From Paracrocinitomix mangrovi (GTDB lineage Bacteria > Bacteroidota > Bacteroidia > Flavobacteriales_D > Crocinitomicaceae), in NCBI RefSeq assembly GCF_019740355.2, contig NZ_CP091819.1:1984001-2048000 (forward strand): DNA of 64,000 nucleotides. The letters are read 5' to 3'. A program made the position numbers and the translations under genes. Numbering within the stretch: the first letter of the stretch is position 1; every line of letters begins with the position of its first letter. The notes beneath the pieces were generated by a model. That model had not been told where the DNA came from. It saw only the letters and a list, made by a program, of their open reading frames with translations, and made no database searches. This document shows positions 43,090-51,066 of the stretch, in pieces.

Positions 43090-43302
43090 TTAAATACCAT
43101 TTAATAAAGAATCAACTTCATTACTCAAGTTGTTCATATCATTTTCTAAATCTTGCAAACCATCATCAACATCATCTGTTGACTCTTCAATCTCGATTGT
43201 TTCTTGTTCAGTTGCTTCAGATTGATCTTCTACAACTTCCTCTCCTCCGCAAGCAGCTAACACAAGCAACAAACTTGGGATAAAAAATATTTTTTTCATC
43301 AT
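43090..43302 (-). CDS. Acidic mini-lipoprotein
   Basis: 70 residues. A lipobox (VLAAC, Cys18 from the first Met) is followed by a very acidic chain (EEVVEDQSEATEQETIEIEE) and a short amphipathic helix (LENDMNNLSNEVDSLLNGI). It pairs with the His/Asp-rich gene directly downstream. Function is unknown. The next gene upstream (comF) ends 20 bases away on the same strand. Confidence 0.75.
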   Translation of the reverse strand: MMKKIFFIPSLLLVLAACGGEEVVEDQSEATEQETIEIEESTDDVDDGLQDLENDMNNLSNEVDSLLNGI

Positions 43303-43321
43303 AACTTATATCATCTTAAGA

Positions 43322-44017
43322 TTAAACTCTGGCTGCTAATGTAGCAACACTAACTTTACAATTTTCAATCTTCAACAATTGTTTTACACATGCTTCTATT
43401 GTAGCTCCTGTAGTTAAAACATCATCAATAAGTAGCACATGTTTATCCTTCAATTTTTCAGCTTTGTTTACTTCAAATATATCACGCACATTTTGCCATC
43501 TATCAAATTTAGTGACCGTTGTTTGAGAGGGATTGTGTTTCACTCTTTTGATTAAACTTTCATTTAATCTAACATTTAAGACACTTTGTAAACCTTTGGC
43601 AATAACTGTTGATTGATTAAATCCTCTTTTACGCATTTTTTTAGGATGCAATGGAACAGGTATAATCCAGTCATAACTAACATTAGAAGGCATACTTTGC
43701 GCCAGTTTTTCACCCAAAAATTCAGCAAACTTTGTTCTACTTTTATATTTTATAAGATGCAAGATATCCTGTGTTTTGTTCCCTTTCTCAAAATTGAATA
43801 AAGCGTGTGTATACTGCACGTCTACTCGCCCCCAAAAAAGTTGTTGCAGGGCATTTTGATCAGTAACTTTTTGATTTATATATGGCAAATCGTAAAGACA
43901 ATTGAGACATAAATATTGCTCATTTATATTTAAATCTACGCTACACATTTCGCAATGATTGGGATAAAAGACATCTAGTGTAGCTGTTGCAATATTTTTA
44001 ATTTGATATGTGATCAC
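43322..44017 (-). CDS. comF: ComF family phosphoribosyltransferase-like protein
   Basis: 231 residues. An N-terminal four-Cys zinc motif (HCEMCSVDLNINEQYLCLNCL) is followed by a type I phosphoribosyltransferase domain. The domain has PVPLHPKKMRKRGFNQS and the PRPP loop HVLLIDDVLTTGATIEAC. ComF proteins act in DNA uptake or in processing of imported DNA; the exact reaction is unknown. The start is GTG at 44017. Confidence 0.93.
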   Translation of the reverse strand: MITYQIKNIATATLDVFYPNHCEMCSVDLNINEQYLCLNCLYDLPYINQKVTDQNALQQLFWGRVDVQYTHALFNFEKGNKTQDILHLIKYKSRTKFAEFLGEKLAQSMPSNVSYDWIIPVPLHPKKMRKRGFNQSTVIAKGLQSVLNVRLNESLIKRVKHNPSQTTVTKFDRWQNVRDIFEVNKAEKLKDKHVLLIDDVLTTGATIEACVKQLLKIENCKVSVATLAARV

Positions 44018-44524
44018 TTATATAGTAATATCTTGAAGAAAGTTACCATTAAATTTAGTATTAATTTTTAACATCTTAAAGTGGATAAATTAAAACCAAA
44101 TTTTACTTGATTCCAACTTGTTATTTGTGGTAAATTGTAAGTCCAAGCTCAAACAAAATACCCTCCAGCGGGAGGCAATAAAGGAGTTGTTGAAATAAAG
44201 TGAAAAACCGTGTCAATATTTTTAAGGTTTAGAAATTGTAATCAGAATATTAAGAGCCTGAATCCCTTGCAATTAGAGGGTTTTAAAAGTTTAGATTTTA
44301 AGAATTGTTGATAAGTAAGGGGTGATTGTGGATTAAAATTGATTGTGATTTGTCGAAAAAATCACAAGTTTTGTCGTACCGATTTACCTATTAAAATCAA
44401 CTAAATTTTTCCGCTACTTAGTGGACAATTTTTTAACTAAAAAAATGACCAACCTGTCACTTTTGACTGAACAAGTTTCGGAGGCAGGAAAGAAAAGTAT
44501 TTGAATTAAAAAAAGGAGAGCGTA
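44018..44524. other. Intergenic region upstream of nrdB
   Basis: 507 bases without a recognisable gene, between comF and nrdB (transcribed away from each other). It contains a 6-bp GC-rich hairpin (CCCTCC/GGGAGG, 44161-44175) and a perfect 9-bp inverted repeat at 44343-44367. A Shine-Dalgarno-like AAGGAGAG ends eight bases before the nrdB ATG. No full TTTG/TAnnTTTG promoter pair is visible. The length suggests a regulated leader. Confidence 0.6.
44343..44367. repeat. Perfect 9-bp inverted repeat upstream of nrdB
   Basis: TTGTGATTT (44343-44351) and AAATCACAA (44359-44367) flank GTCGAAA. No T run follows, so it is not a terminator. It could be an operator or a leader hairpin for ribonucleotide reductase control. 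Confidence 0.7.
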
Positions 44525-45502
44525 ATGGCAGAAGCAAAAGAACCGATTTTAGAAGAAAACAACGACAGATTTGTATTATTCCCAATTCAGCATGATGATA
44601 TTTGGCAGTTTTACAAGAAGGCGGAGGCTAGCTTCTGGACTGCTGAGGAGATTGATTTAGCTCAAGATTTAGTTGATTGGAATGAAAAACTAAATGATGA
44701 CGAGCGTCACTTCATTAAACACGTTTTAGCATTCTTTGCTGCTTCTGACGGAATCGTAAATGAGAATTTGGCAGAAAATTTCTTATCAGAAGTACAATAC
44801 ACTGAGGCTAAATTCTTTTACGGATTTCAGGTTGCTATAGAGAATATTCATTCAGAAACATACTCGTTACTGATTGACACATATATCAAAGACACAAAAG
44901 ACAAAAACTATTTATTCAACGCCATTGACACTATTCCGTGTGTAGCTAAAAAAGCGGAATGGGCATTAAGATGGATTGATGAAGGTTCTTTTGCTGAGCG
45001 TTTAATTGCATTTGCTGCAGTAGAAGGAATCTTCTTTTCAGGATCATTTTGTTCTATTTTCTGGTTAAAGAAAAGAGGATTAATGCCTGGATTGAGTTTT
45101 TCAAATGAACTTATATCAAGAGACGAAGGATTACATTGTGACTTCGCTTGTTTATTATACAACAATCACCTGGTTAACAAATTATCAAAAGAGACTGTAA
45201 GTAAGATCATTACTGATGCAGTAGAGATAGAAAAGGAATTTGTTACAGATGCTATTCCAGTTAAGTTAATCGGAATGAATGCTGATCTAATGACGCAATA
45301 CATAGAGTTTGTTGCTGACAGATTGCTTGCCGAGTTGGGATGTGAAAAGGTGTACAACTCGACAAATCCATTTGATTTTATGGATATGATCAGTATTCAA
45401 GGTAAAACGAACTTCTTTGAGAAGAGAGTTGCTGAATACCAAAAAGCAGGTGTAATGAATCAAGGAGAAAACCAGACCTTCTCATTGGATGAGGATTTTT
45501 AA
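44525..45502 (+). CDS. nrdB: Ribonucleoside-diphosphate reductase, beta subunit (class I)
   Basis: The 325-residue, ferritin-like radical-generating subunit of ribonucleotide reductase. The di-iron ligands lie in the carboxylate/His pattern [43 protein letters not shown] (with the candidate radical Tyr in SETYSL) and [14 protein letters not shown]. The length is somewhat shorter than E. coli NrdB (376), as is common in eukaryotic-like R2 proteins. It is followed 86 bases later by nrdA, with which it forms the dNTP-producing complex. The upstream 507-base region holds an inverted repeat. Confidence 0.95.
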   Translation: MAEAKEPILEENNDRFVLFPIQHDDIWQFYKKAEASFWTAEEIDLAQDLVDWNEKLNDDERHFIKHVLAFFAASDGIVNENLAENFLSEVQYTEAKFFYGFQVAIENIHSETYSLLIDTYIKDTKDKNYLFNAIDTIPCVAKKAEWALRWIDEGSFAERLIAFAAVEGIFFSGSFCSIFWLKKRGLMPGLSFSNELISRDEGLHCDFACLLYNNHLVNKLSKETVSKIITDAVEIEKEFVTDAIPVKLIGMNADLMTQYIEFVADRLLAELGCEKVYNSTNPFDFMDMISIQGKTNFFEKRVAEYQKAGVMNQGENQTFSLDEDF

Positions 45503-45588
45503 AAGAATTGAATTGTGAAACCCCTGTCCATTGTTTACTTCTAATCCCAGGGAGTAAAGAATGAACGAGCAACAGCCAAGGACGAATT

Positions 45589-47952
45589 ATGTATGTAGTA
45601 AAAAGAGATGGTAGAAAAGAGCCGGTTAAATTTGACAAAATAACCGCGCGTGTAAAAAAATTGTGCTACGGCCTGGACAGTATGGTTCAGCCAGAAGTTG
45701 TAGCAATGAAAGTTATTGAAGGATTGTATGATGGTGTTAGCACATCAGAGCTTGACAGTTTAGCAGCTGAAGTTGCTGCTTCTAAGACAATTGAGCACCC
45801 TGATTATGCTTTGTTAGCATCAAGAATTTCAGTTTCAAACCTTCACAAAAACACTAAAAAGTCGTTTTCAGACACAGTAGATGATTTATACAATTACATT
45901 GACCCTATTACAGGTGAAAATGCATCTTTGATTGCAGAAGATGTTTATCAAATTGTAAAAGACAATGCAGAATTTTTTGATTCAAGCATCATCTATGATC
46001 GTGATTTCAAATACGATTATTTTGGATTTAAAACATTAGAGAGAGCATACCTATTGAAGATTGATGGGAATATTGTTGAGCGTCCGCAACAAATGTTGAT
46101 GAGGGTTGCAATTGGTATCCACAAAGAAGATATCGCTTCAGCAGTGAAAACCTACAATGCTATGTCAGAAGGATGGTTTACACATGCTACACCTACTTTA
46201 TTTAATGCCGGTACTCCTAAACCACAGATGTCGTCGTGCTTCTTATTGCAAATGCAAGAAGATAGTATCGCAGGAATCTATGACACATTAAAACAATGTG
46301 CTCAAATTTCACAATCTGCCGGAGGAATCGGTTTGTCGATTCACGATATCAGAGCCAAAGGTTCATATATCAAAGGAACCAACGGAACTTCAAATGGTAT
46401 TGTTCCAATGTTGAGAGTATTCAATGACACTGCCAGATATGTAGATCAAGGTGGAGGAAAAAGAAAAGGTTCTTTTGCTATATACATGGAGCCTTGGCAT
46501 TCTGATATTTTTGATTTCCTTGATTTGAAAAAGAATCACGGTAAAGAAGAACAAAGAGCAAGAGATTTATTCTACGCTATGTGGATTTCTGACTTGTTCA
46601 TGGAAAGAGTTGAGTCAAATGGAGATTGGACTTTAATGTGTCCAAATGAGTGTCCTGGACTTTCTGAAGCTTATGGTGATAAGTTCAAAAAACTTTACAC
46701 TAAATATGAAAAAGAAGGTAGAGGAAGAAAAACCATTAAAGCTCAAGATCTTTGGTTTAAAATCTTAGAATCTCAAATTGAGACTGGTACTCCTTACATG
46801 GTTTACAAAGATGCAGCCAACGAAAAATCAAACCAAAAGAATTTAGGTACTATCAAGTCTTCAAACTTGTGTACAGAGATTTTAGAGTACACTGCTCCGG
46901 ATGAAGTAGCAGTTTGTAATTTAGGATCTATTGCACTTCCAAAGTTTGTAGATGCTGAAACTAAGGAGTTTGATCACAACAAATTATTTGATGTTGCTTA
47001 TCACTTAGCAATTAACTTGAATAAAGTAATTGATCAAAACTTTTATCCAATTGAAGAGGCTCGTAACTCTAATATGAGACACCGTCCTATTGGAATTGGT
47101 GTACAAGGATTAGCTGATGCTTATATCTTGATGAGATATCCATTTGATTCTCCTGAAGCAAGACAGTTGAATAAAGAAATTTTCGAAACTATCTATTATG
47201 CTGCTGTTACTGCTTCTAAAGATCAAGCAATAATTGATGGACCTTACGAAACATGGAAAGGTTCTCCAATCTCTAAAGGAGAGTTCCAATTTGATATGTG
47301 GGGTGTTACTCCTTCAAGCAGATGGGAATGGGATGTTTTGAGAGAAGAAGTTAAAAAACACGGAGTTAGAAACTCATTGTTGTTAGCTCCAATGCCAACA
47401 GCTTCTACTGCTCAAATCCTTGGAAACAACGAATGTTTTGAACCATACACTTCAAATATTTATACAAGAAGAGTACTTTCTGGTGAGTTTATTATCGTAA
47501 ACAAACACTTATTGAAAGACTTAGTGAAGTTAGGATTGTGGGATAGCACAATGAAGAACAAATTAATGGCCGCTAACGGATCAATTCAAAATATTGATGA
47601 GATTCCTGCTGACATTAAAGAACTTTATAAAACAGCTTGGGAAATTTCTCAGAAAACGATTATCGATCAAGCTGCTGATAGAGGTGCCTTCGTTTGTCAA
47701 TCTCAATCATTGAACTTGTTCATGGAGAATGCGAACTTCGCTAAATTAACGTCAATGCATTTCTACGGTTGGAAAGCCGGTTTAAAAACTGGAATGTATT
47801 ACTTAAGAACAAAAGCTGCTACAGACGCTATCAAGTTTACACTTGACAAGAACGCTACAGCCGCTCCGGTTGCTAAAACTGAAGAAGAGAGAATGGCAGA
47901 AATTGCTTGCTCTTTGGATGATCCGGACAGCTGCGAAATGTGCTCTGGATAG
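45589..47952 (+). CDS. nrdA: Ribonucleoside-diphosphate reductase, alpha subunit (class I)
   Basis: 787 residues. An N-terminal ATP-cone ([21 protein letters not shown]) gives overall activity control. The ten-stranded barrel has [15 protein letters not shown] with the first active-site Cys, [23 protein letters not shown] with the catalytic residues NxC.E and the second Cys, and [21 protein letters not shown]. The C-terminus ends CEMCSG, the redox Cys pair rereduced by thioredoxin. All catalytic residues are present. Together with NrdB it reduces ribonucleoside diphosphates. Two hairpins follow: AACCCG/CGGGTT at 47987-48006, then a strong terminator. Confidence 0.96.
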   Translation: MYVVKRDGRKEPVKFDKITARVKKLCYGLDSMVQPEVVAMKVIEGLYDGVSTSELDSLAAEVAASKTIEHPDYALLASRISVSNLHKNTKKSFSDTVDDLYNYIDPITGENASLIAEDVYQIVKDNAEFFDSSIIYDRDFKYDYFGFKTLERAYLLKIDGNIVERPQQMLMRVAIGIHKEDIASAVKTYNAMSEGWFTHATPTLFNAGTPKPQMSSCFLLQMQEDSIAGIYDTLKQCAQISQSAGGIGLSIHDIRAKGSYIKGTNGTSNGIVPMLRVFNDTARYVDQGGGKRKGSFAIYMEPWHSDIFDFLDLKKNHGKEEQRARDLFYAMWISDLFMERVESNGDWTLMCPNECPGLSEAYGDKFKKLYTKYEKEGRGRKTIKAQDLWFKILESQIETGTPYMVYKDAANEKSNQKNLGTIKSSNLCTEILEYTAPDEVAVCNLGSIALPKFVDAETKEFDHNKLFDVAYHLAINLNKVIDQNFYPIEEARNSNMRHRPIGIGVQGLADAYILMRYPFDSPEARQLNKEIFETIYYAAVTASKDQAIIDGPYETWKGSPISKGEFQFDMWGVTPSSRWEWDVLREEVKKHGVRNSLLLAPMPTASTAQILGNNECFEPYTSNIYTRRVLSGEFIIVNKHLLKDLVKLGLWDSTMKNKLMAANGSIQNIDEIPADIKELYKTAWEISQKTIIDQAADRGAFVCQSQSLNLFMENANFAKLTSMHFYGWKAGLKTGMYYLRTKAATDAIKFTLDKNATAAPVAKTEEERMAEIACSLDDPDSCEMCSG

Positions 47953-48036
47953 AAGCGAAAGCAGCCAATTAAATTGCACGCATCAAAACCCGATCTAAAA
48001 CGGGTTACCTTAACTGTAATCTTGAAAATAGGTTAC

Positions 48037-48068
48037 GCCGGCTTCAAAATTTGAAGCCGGCTTTTTTT
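48037..48068 (+). terminator. Intrinsic terminator of nrdBA
   Basis: GCCGGCTTC (48037-48045) and GAAGCCGGC (48053-48061) form a GC-rich stem, extended by AAA/TTT pairs, followed by seven T (48062-48068). Confidence 0.95.
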
Positions 48069-48096
48069 GTTTATATATCTTCCAAATTAAAAGCCC

Positions 48097-48123
48097 TTGA
48101 TTAAAAAAATGACTTTAATTTTG
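48097..48123 (+). promoter_or_regulatory. Promoter of the third GT-C paralogue
   Basis: TTG at 48097-48099, then 16 bases, then TAATTTTG (48116-48123), 34 bases before the GTG start. The -7 match is complete; the spacer is at the short end of the usual range. Confidence 0.45.
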
Positions 48124-48157
48124 TTTTCACCCAACCTCAAAACACGTTAAAAAATTC

Positions 48158-49864
48158 GTGAAGCAAATTGTTAAGTCAAATAAAAAATCCTTTTACACTT
48201 TTATCTTACTTATTATAATAAGCGTTGGATTAAGGGTTCACTTAACAGGCTTAAACAATAAACCCATGCAAGTTACTATATGGGATGCTTTGGGTTATTA
48301 TCAATATCTACCAGCCACTTTTATTTACAATGATGTTGACAAACTAGCATGGTATGAAAAACTGGAAAGTAAATACAATCTAAGTGGTGGCGAAATATAT
48401 CAATATCAGCAATTAGAAAACGGAAACAAAGTTGCCAAGTACACAGCAGGTGTGGCAATTATGCAAAGCCCATTTTTTTTATTAGCCCACTCCTATGCTC
48501 TTTTATCGGACTACGAAGCAGATGGTTTTTCTGCCCCATACCAATATGCAATTGCCTATGGAATGGTACTTTACTTTATTCTGGCATTGTTCATTTTAAG
48601 AAAGATACTCTTACGATATTATGACGATACAATTACTTCAATCACACTTATTCTAATAACCCTCGCTACCAACACATTACAATACGTTGCTGCTGAAGCC
48701 GGAATGAGTCATGGATATATCTTCTTACTTTATTCATTACTCATTTGGTTTACCATTAAATGGCATGACAAACCAACATTCAAATACTCAGCTTTAATTG
48801 GTTTCACAGTTGGTTTTGCAGCAATTTGTAGAATTACTGATGCAGTTATGATTTTAATCCCAATTCTTTGGGGAATAAGTGATAAAGAAAGTCTGAAACA
48901 GAAAATCAAACTATTGAAAGAAAACAGCAGCTTATTATTGTGGTGTGCAGCTTTTGGAATACTGGCAATTCTTCCACAAATAATGTATTGGTGGTATGTG
49001 ACTGGTTCACCATTGCATAAAATGGGAAGTAAATGGCAGTTCTTAGACCCATGGTTCCGCGTACTCACAGGATTTGAAAAGGGTTGGTTTATCTATACTC
49101 CTGTCACCATATTCATGATAATTGGTTTGTTTTTAATAAGAAAAAAGGAATTCAGAGTTGCTGTAGGTACTTTGGCATTTATTAATATCTGGATTATCAT
49201 TTCATGGCACGAATGGAGATATGGCGCATCATATTCAACAAGAGCTCTTGTACAATCATACCCAGTTTTGGCTTTGCCTTTGGCAGCATTTATTTCACAT
49301 AGTTGGAAAAAACATTTAAGGTACCTGGTATCAGCTATCGCAATAATATTATGTTCTGTAAACATCTTTCAAATACATCAATACAACAAAGGAATTTTAA
49401 TTGGAGATGGAATGAATTTTCAATATTATAAGGCAGTTTTCTTAAAGAATGAAGTCACACCATTAGCTGCAAGTTTAATTGAAACAAGTGACTATGTTTC
49501 AGATTTTGAACCCAAAAAGACTCTGGTCAGCATTAGCAGTCAACCGATAGAAACCAGAGAAGGAAATCCTATACCTATAATCGAATTAAATAATGTACAG
49601 GATGTTCATCTTAAAATTGAAACTGTTATTGCAACTACATTTGGAATTTTGGATAGTGATATAGTGTGCAGTTATCAAAATAATGATTTCAAAAAGGAAC
49701 AACGTTTTTGTCTAGGTAATCATGCAACCAAAATAGACAATGACAATGACTATGCATTTTTCTTTATAATACCTGAAGACAAACTTGGCGGAAGATTCTC
49801 AATAAGTATTGAAACTAAGAGTTATGTTAAGGGTGAAATTCACCTTTTGACAGTTTTCAATTGA
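48158..49864 (+). CDS. GT-C-like polytopic membrane protein, paralogue 3
   Basis: 568 residues from a GTG start (MKQIVKSNKKSFYTFILL). It is homologous to the proteins at 6592 and 8555: IWDALGYYQYLPATF (early Asp), YTAGVAIMQSPFFLLAHSYA, RITDAVMILIPILWGI, GFEKGWFIYTPVTIF and SWHEWRYGASYSTRALVQSYP. About 11 membrane helices fill residues 15-420, and a beta-rich tail follows. The Arg and aromatic residues of the last loop are shared by all three. Unlike the other two it is a single gene, after the nrd terminator and with its own promoter. A lipid-linked-sugar glycosyltransferase role is inferred. Confidence 0.6.
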   Translation: MKQIVKSNKKSFYTFILLIIISVGLRVHLTGLNNKPMQVTIWDALGYYQYLPATFIYNDVDKLAWYEKLESKYNLSGGEIYQYQQLENGNKVAKYTAGVAIMQSPFFLLAHSYALLSDYEADGFSAPYQYAIAYGMVLYFILALFILRKILLRYYDDTITSITLILITLATNTLQYVAAEAGMSHGYIFLLYSLLIWFTIKWHDKPTFKYSALIGFTVGFAAICRITDAVMILIPILWGISDKESLKQKIKLLKENSSLLLWCAAFGILAILPQIMYWWYVTGSPLHKMGSKWQFLDPWFRVLTGFEKGWFIYTPVTIFMIIGLFLIRKKEFRVAVGTLAFINIWIIISWHEWRYGASYSTRALVQSYPVLALPLAAFISHSWKKHLRYLVSAIAIILCSVNIFQIHQYNKGILIGDGMNFQYYKAVFLKNEVTPLAASLIETSDYVSDFEPKKTLVSISSQPIETREGNPIPIIELNNVQDVHLKIETVIATTFGILDSDIVCSYQNNDFKKEQRFCLGNHATKIDNDNDYAFFFIIPEDKLGGRFSISIETKSYVKGEIHLLTVFN

Positions 49865-49907
49865 TGTAGAATAAATAACGATATCTTAGATAACTAATAA
49901 AAAGCAA

Positions 49908-50588
49908 ATGAAGAAAGATCTGATTTTATTACACGGCGCACTGGGTGCTGCCAAAGAGTTTGAGCGCTTTGTGTTAGACCTATCTGAGCATTTTAATGTT
50001 TATAGCTTTGATTTTAGTGGACATGGCAACAATGATTCAACTGAAAAATTTAGCATGTCTCTCTTTGCAGAGAATTTGAAAGATTTCATAATAGCCAATG
50101 AACTGGATCGCCCTCAAATATTTGGCTACAGTATGGGAGGATACGTAGCTTATACTTTGGCAATTAAAGAACCAGATTTATTAGGAGACATAATGAGTTT
50201 AGGGACAAAACTCAAATGGGATGTATTAACAGCCAAGGCTGAAACCAAAAAATTGAATCCCCAAATTATTGAAGAAAAGGTTCCAAAATTTGCTCAGTAT
50301 TTAGACAGTTTACATCTTGATTGGAAGCAAAATATGCTAAAAACGGTTGATTTAATGATAGACCTTGGAAATGGAGCCGCTTTGGAATTATCAGACTTTT
50401 CAAAAGTGCAGAACAAGTGTTTTATTGGTTTAGGAGATCATGATGAGATGGTGAGTTGCAGAGAAACTAACGAAGTGCATGACGCATTACCAAACAGTCA
50501 TTACTATAGTCTTATCAATACCAGACACCCTTTAAATCAAATAGACAAAGACTTGCTGGTTAATCAGATAATTGAATTTTTAGGATAA
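49908..50588 (+). CDS. Alpha/beta-hydrolase
   Basis: 226 residues of the alpha/beta-hydrolase fold. LILLHGALGAAKEF forms the oxyanion-hole region, FGYSMGGYVAY the nucleophile elbow with Ser, LGDHDEMVS the acid Asp region, and NTRHPLNQ the His. The triad is complete. The substrate cannot be deduced; the menaquinone-pathway MenH-like or esterase class is possible. Its gene starts 44 bases after paralogue 3 with no terminator between, so co-transcription is possible. Confidence 0.85.
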   Translation: MKKDLILLHGALGAAKEFERFVLDLSEHFNVYSFDFSGHGNNDSTEKFSMSLFAENLKDFIIANELDRPQIFGYSMGGYVAYTLAIKEPDLLGDIMSLGTKLKWDVLTAKAETKKLNPQIIEEKVPKFAQYLDSLHLDWKQNMLKTVDLMIDLGNGAALELSDFSKVQNKCFIGLGDHDEMVSCRETNEVHDALPNSHYYSLINTRHPLNQIDKDLLVNQIIEFLG

Positions 50589-50599
50589 ACACTTTTACC

Positions 50600-50995
50600 T
50601 TAAGAACAGCTTGAGCAAATTCCAAAAACTTGCATCTCAACACGGTCTACTTTAAATCCTTTTAAAGATATGTCGGGAATTTTAGGAACATCAACACAAT
50701 AAACTTCATGACAATTGTTGCATTGAAAGTGCACGTGCTCATGGTGATGTGCCTTTTCATGGCAATCTTCTTCACACAAAGCCAATTTTTTCTCTTCGCC
50801 CAAACTAATTTCATGAATCAAACCTTTGGCCTTAAAAGACTTTAATGTGCGATACAAAGTGATCCTGTCAAAATCACCAAGAGCCTTTTCAATTTGAGAC
50901 AATGAAATTGCTGCTTTACTATCCATAAAGACTTTAAGAACAGCTAGTCTAAAATCTGTAACTCTTAATTTTTTCGATTTCAACAAATCAATCAT
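50600..50995 (-). CDS. Fur-family metalloregulator (Zur/PerR-like)
   Basis: 131 residues from MIDLLKSKKLRVTDFRLAVL; an in-frame ATG at 51022 would add nine residues and abut the palindrome. The winged helix is ALGDFDRITLYRTLKSFKAKGLIHEI. Metal-binding residues are abundant: CEEDCHEKAHHHEHVHFQCNNCHEVYC and a final CSSC, i.e. the two CxxC structural zinc pairs and a His cluster for the sensory metal. Fur-family members repress uptake genes when loaded with iron, zinc or manganese. The gene diverges from a TonB receptor across a 15-bp perfect palindrome, so the receptor is the likely target. Zinc is favoured but not proven. Confidence 0.88.
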   Translation of the reverse strand: MIDLLKSKKLRVTDFRLAVLKVFMDSKAAISLSQIEKALGDFDRITLYRTLKSFKAKGLIHEISLGEEKKLALCEEDCHEKAHHHEHVHFQCNNCHEVYCVDVPKIPDISLKGFKVDRVEMQVFGICSSCS

Positions 50996-51025
50996 ATGCC
51001 AAAAATGCAAATAAATATTCATTTC

Positions 51026-51040
51026 TGCAACACTGTTGCA
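51026..51040. promoter_or_regulatory. Palindromic operator between the fur-like gene and the TonB receptor
   Basis: TGCAACA-C-TGTTGCA is a perfect 7-1-7 palindrome, the 7-1-7 symmetry usual for Fur-family boxes. It lies between the divergent genes and ends nine bases before the receptor's -7 element (51050-51057), so binding would occlude the -33 region. It is probably autoregulatory as well. Confidence 0.75.
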
Positions 51041-51049
51041 TTTATTAAT

Positions 51050-51057
51050 TAAATTTG
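51050..51057 (+). promoter_or_regulatory. -7 element of the TonB receptor
   Basis: TAAATTTG, a full match, with nine bases before the ATG at 51067. The -33 position would fall within the palindrome at 51026-51040. Confidence 0.5.
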
Positions 51058-51066
51058 TACACTGAA

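Noticed and set aside
44161-44175. CCCTCC/GGGAGG hairpin as a terminator
   Set aside because: No T run follows on the plus strand, and on the minus strand it is upstream of comF rather than downstream of a gene.
44343-44367. TGTGA...TCACA as a CRP/FNR-type site
   Set aside because: The half-sites are separated by 13 bases; CRP/FNR sites use 4-6. It is reported only as an inverted repeat of unknown role.
51055-51066. TTG at 51055 as the TonB receptor start
   Set aside because: It lies within the -7 element. ATG at 51067 gives a proper signal peptide.
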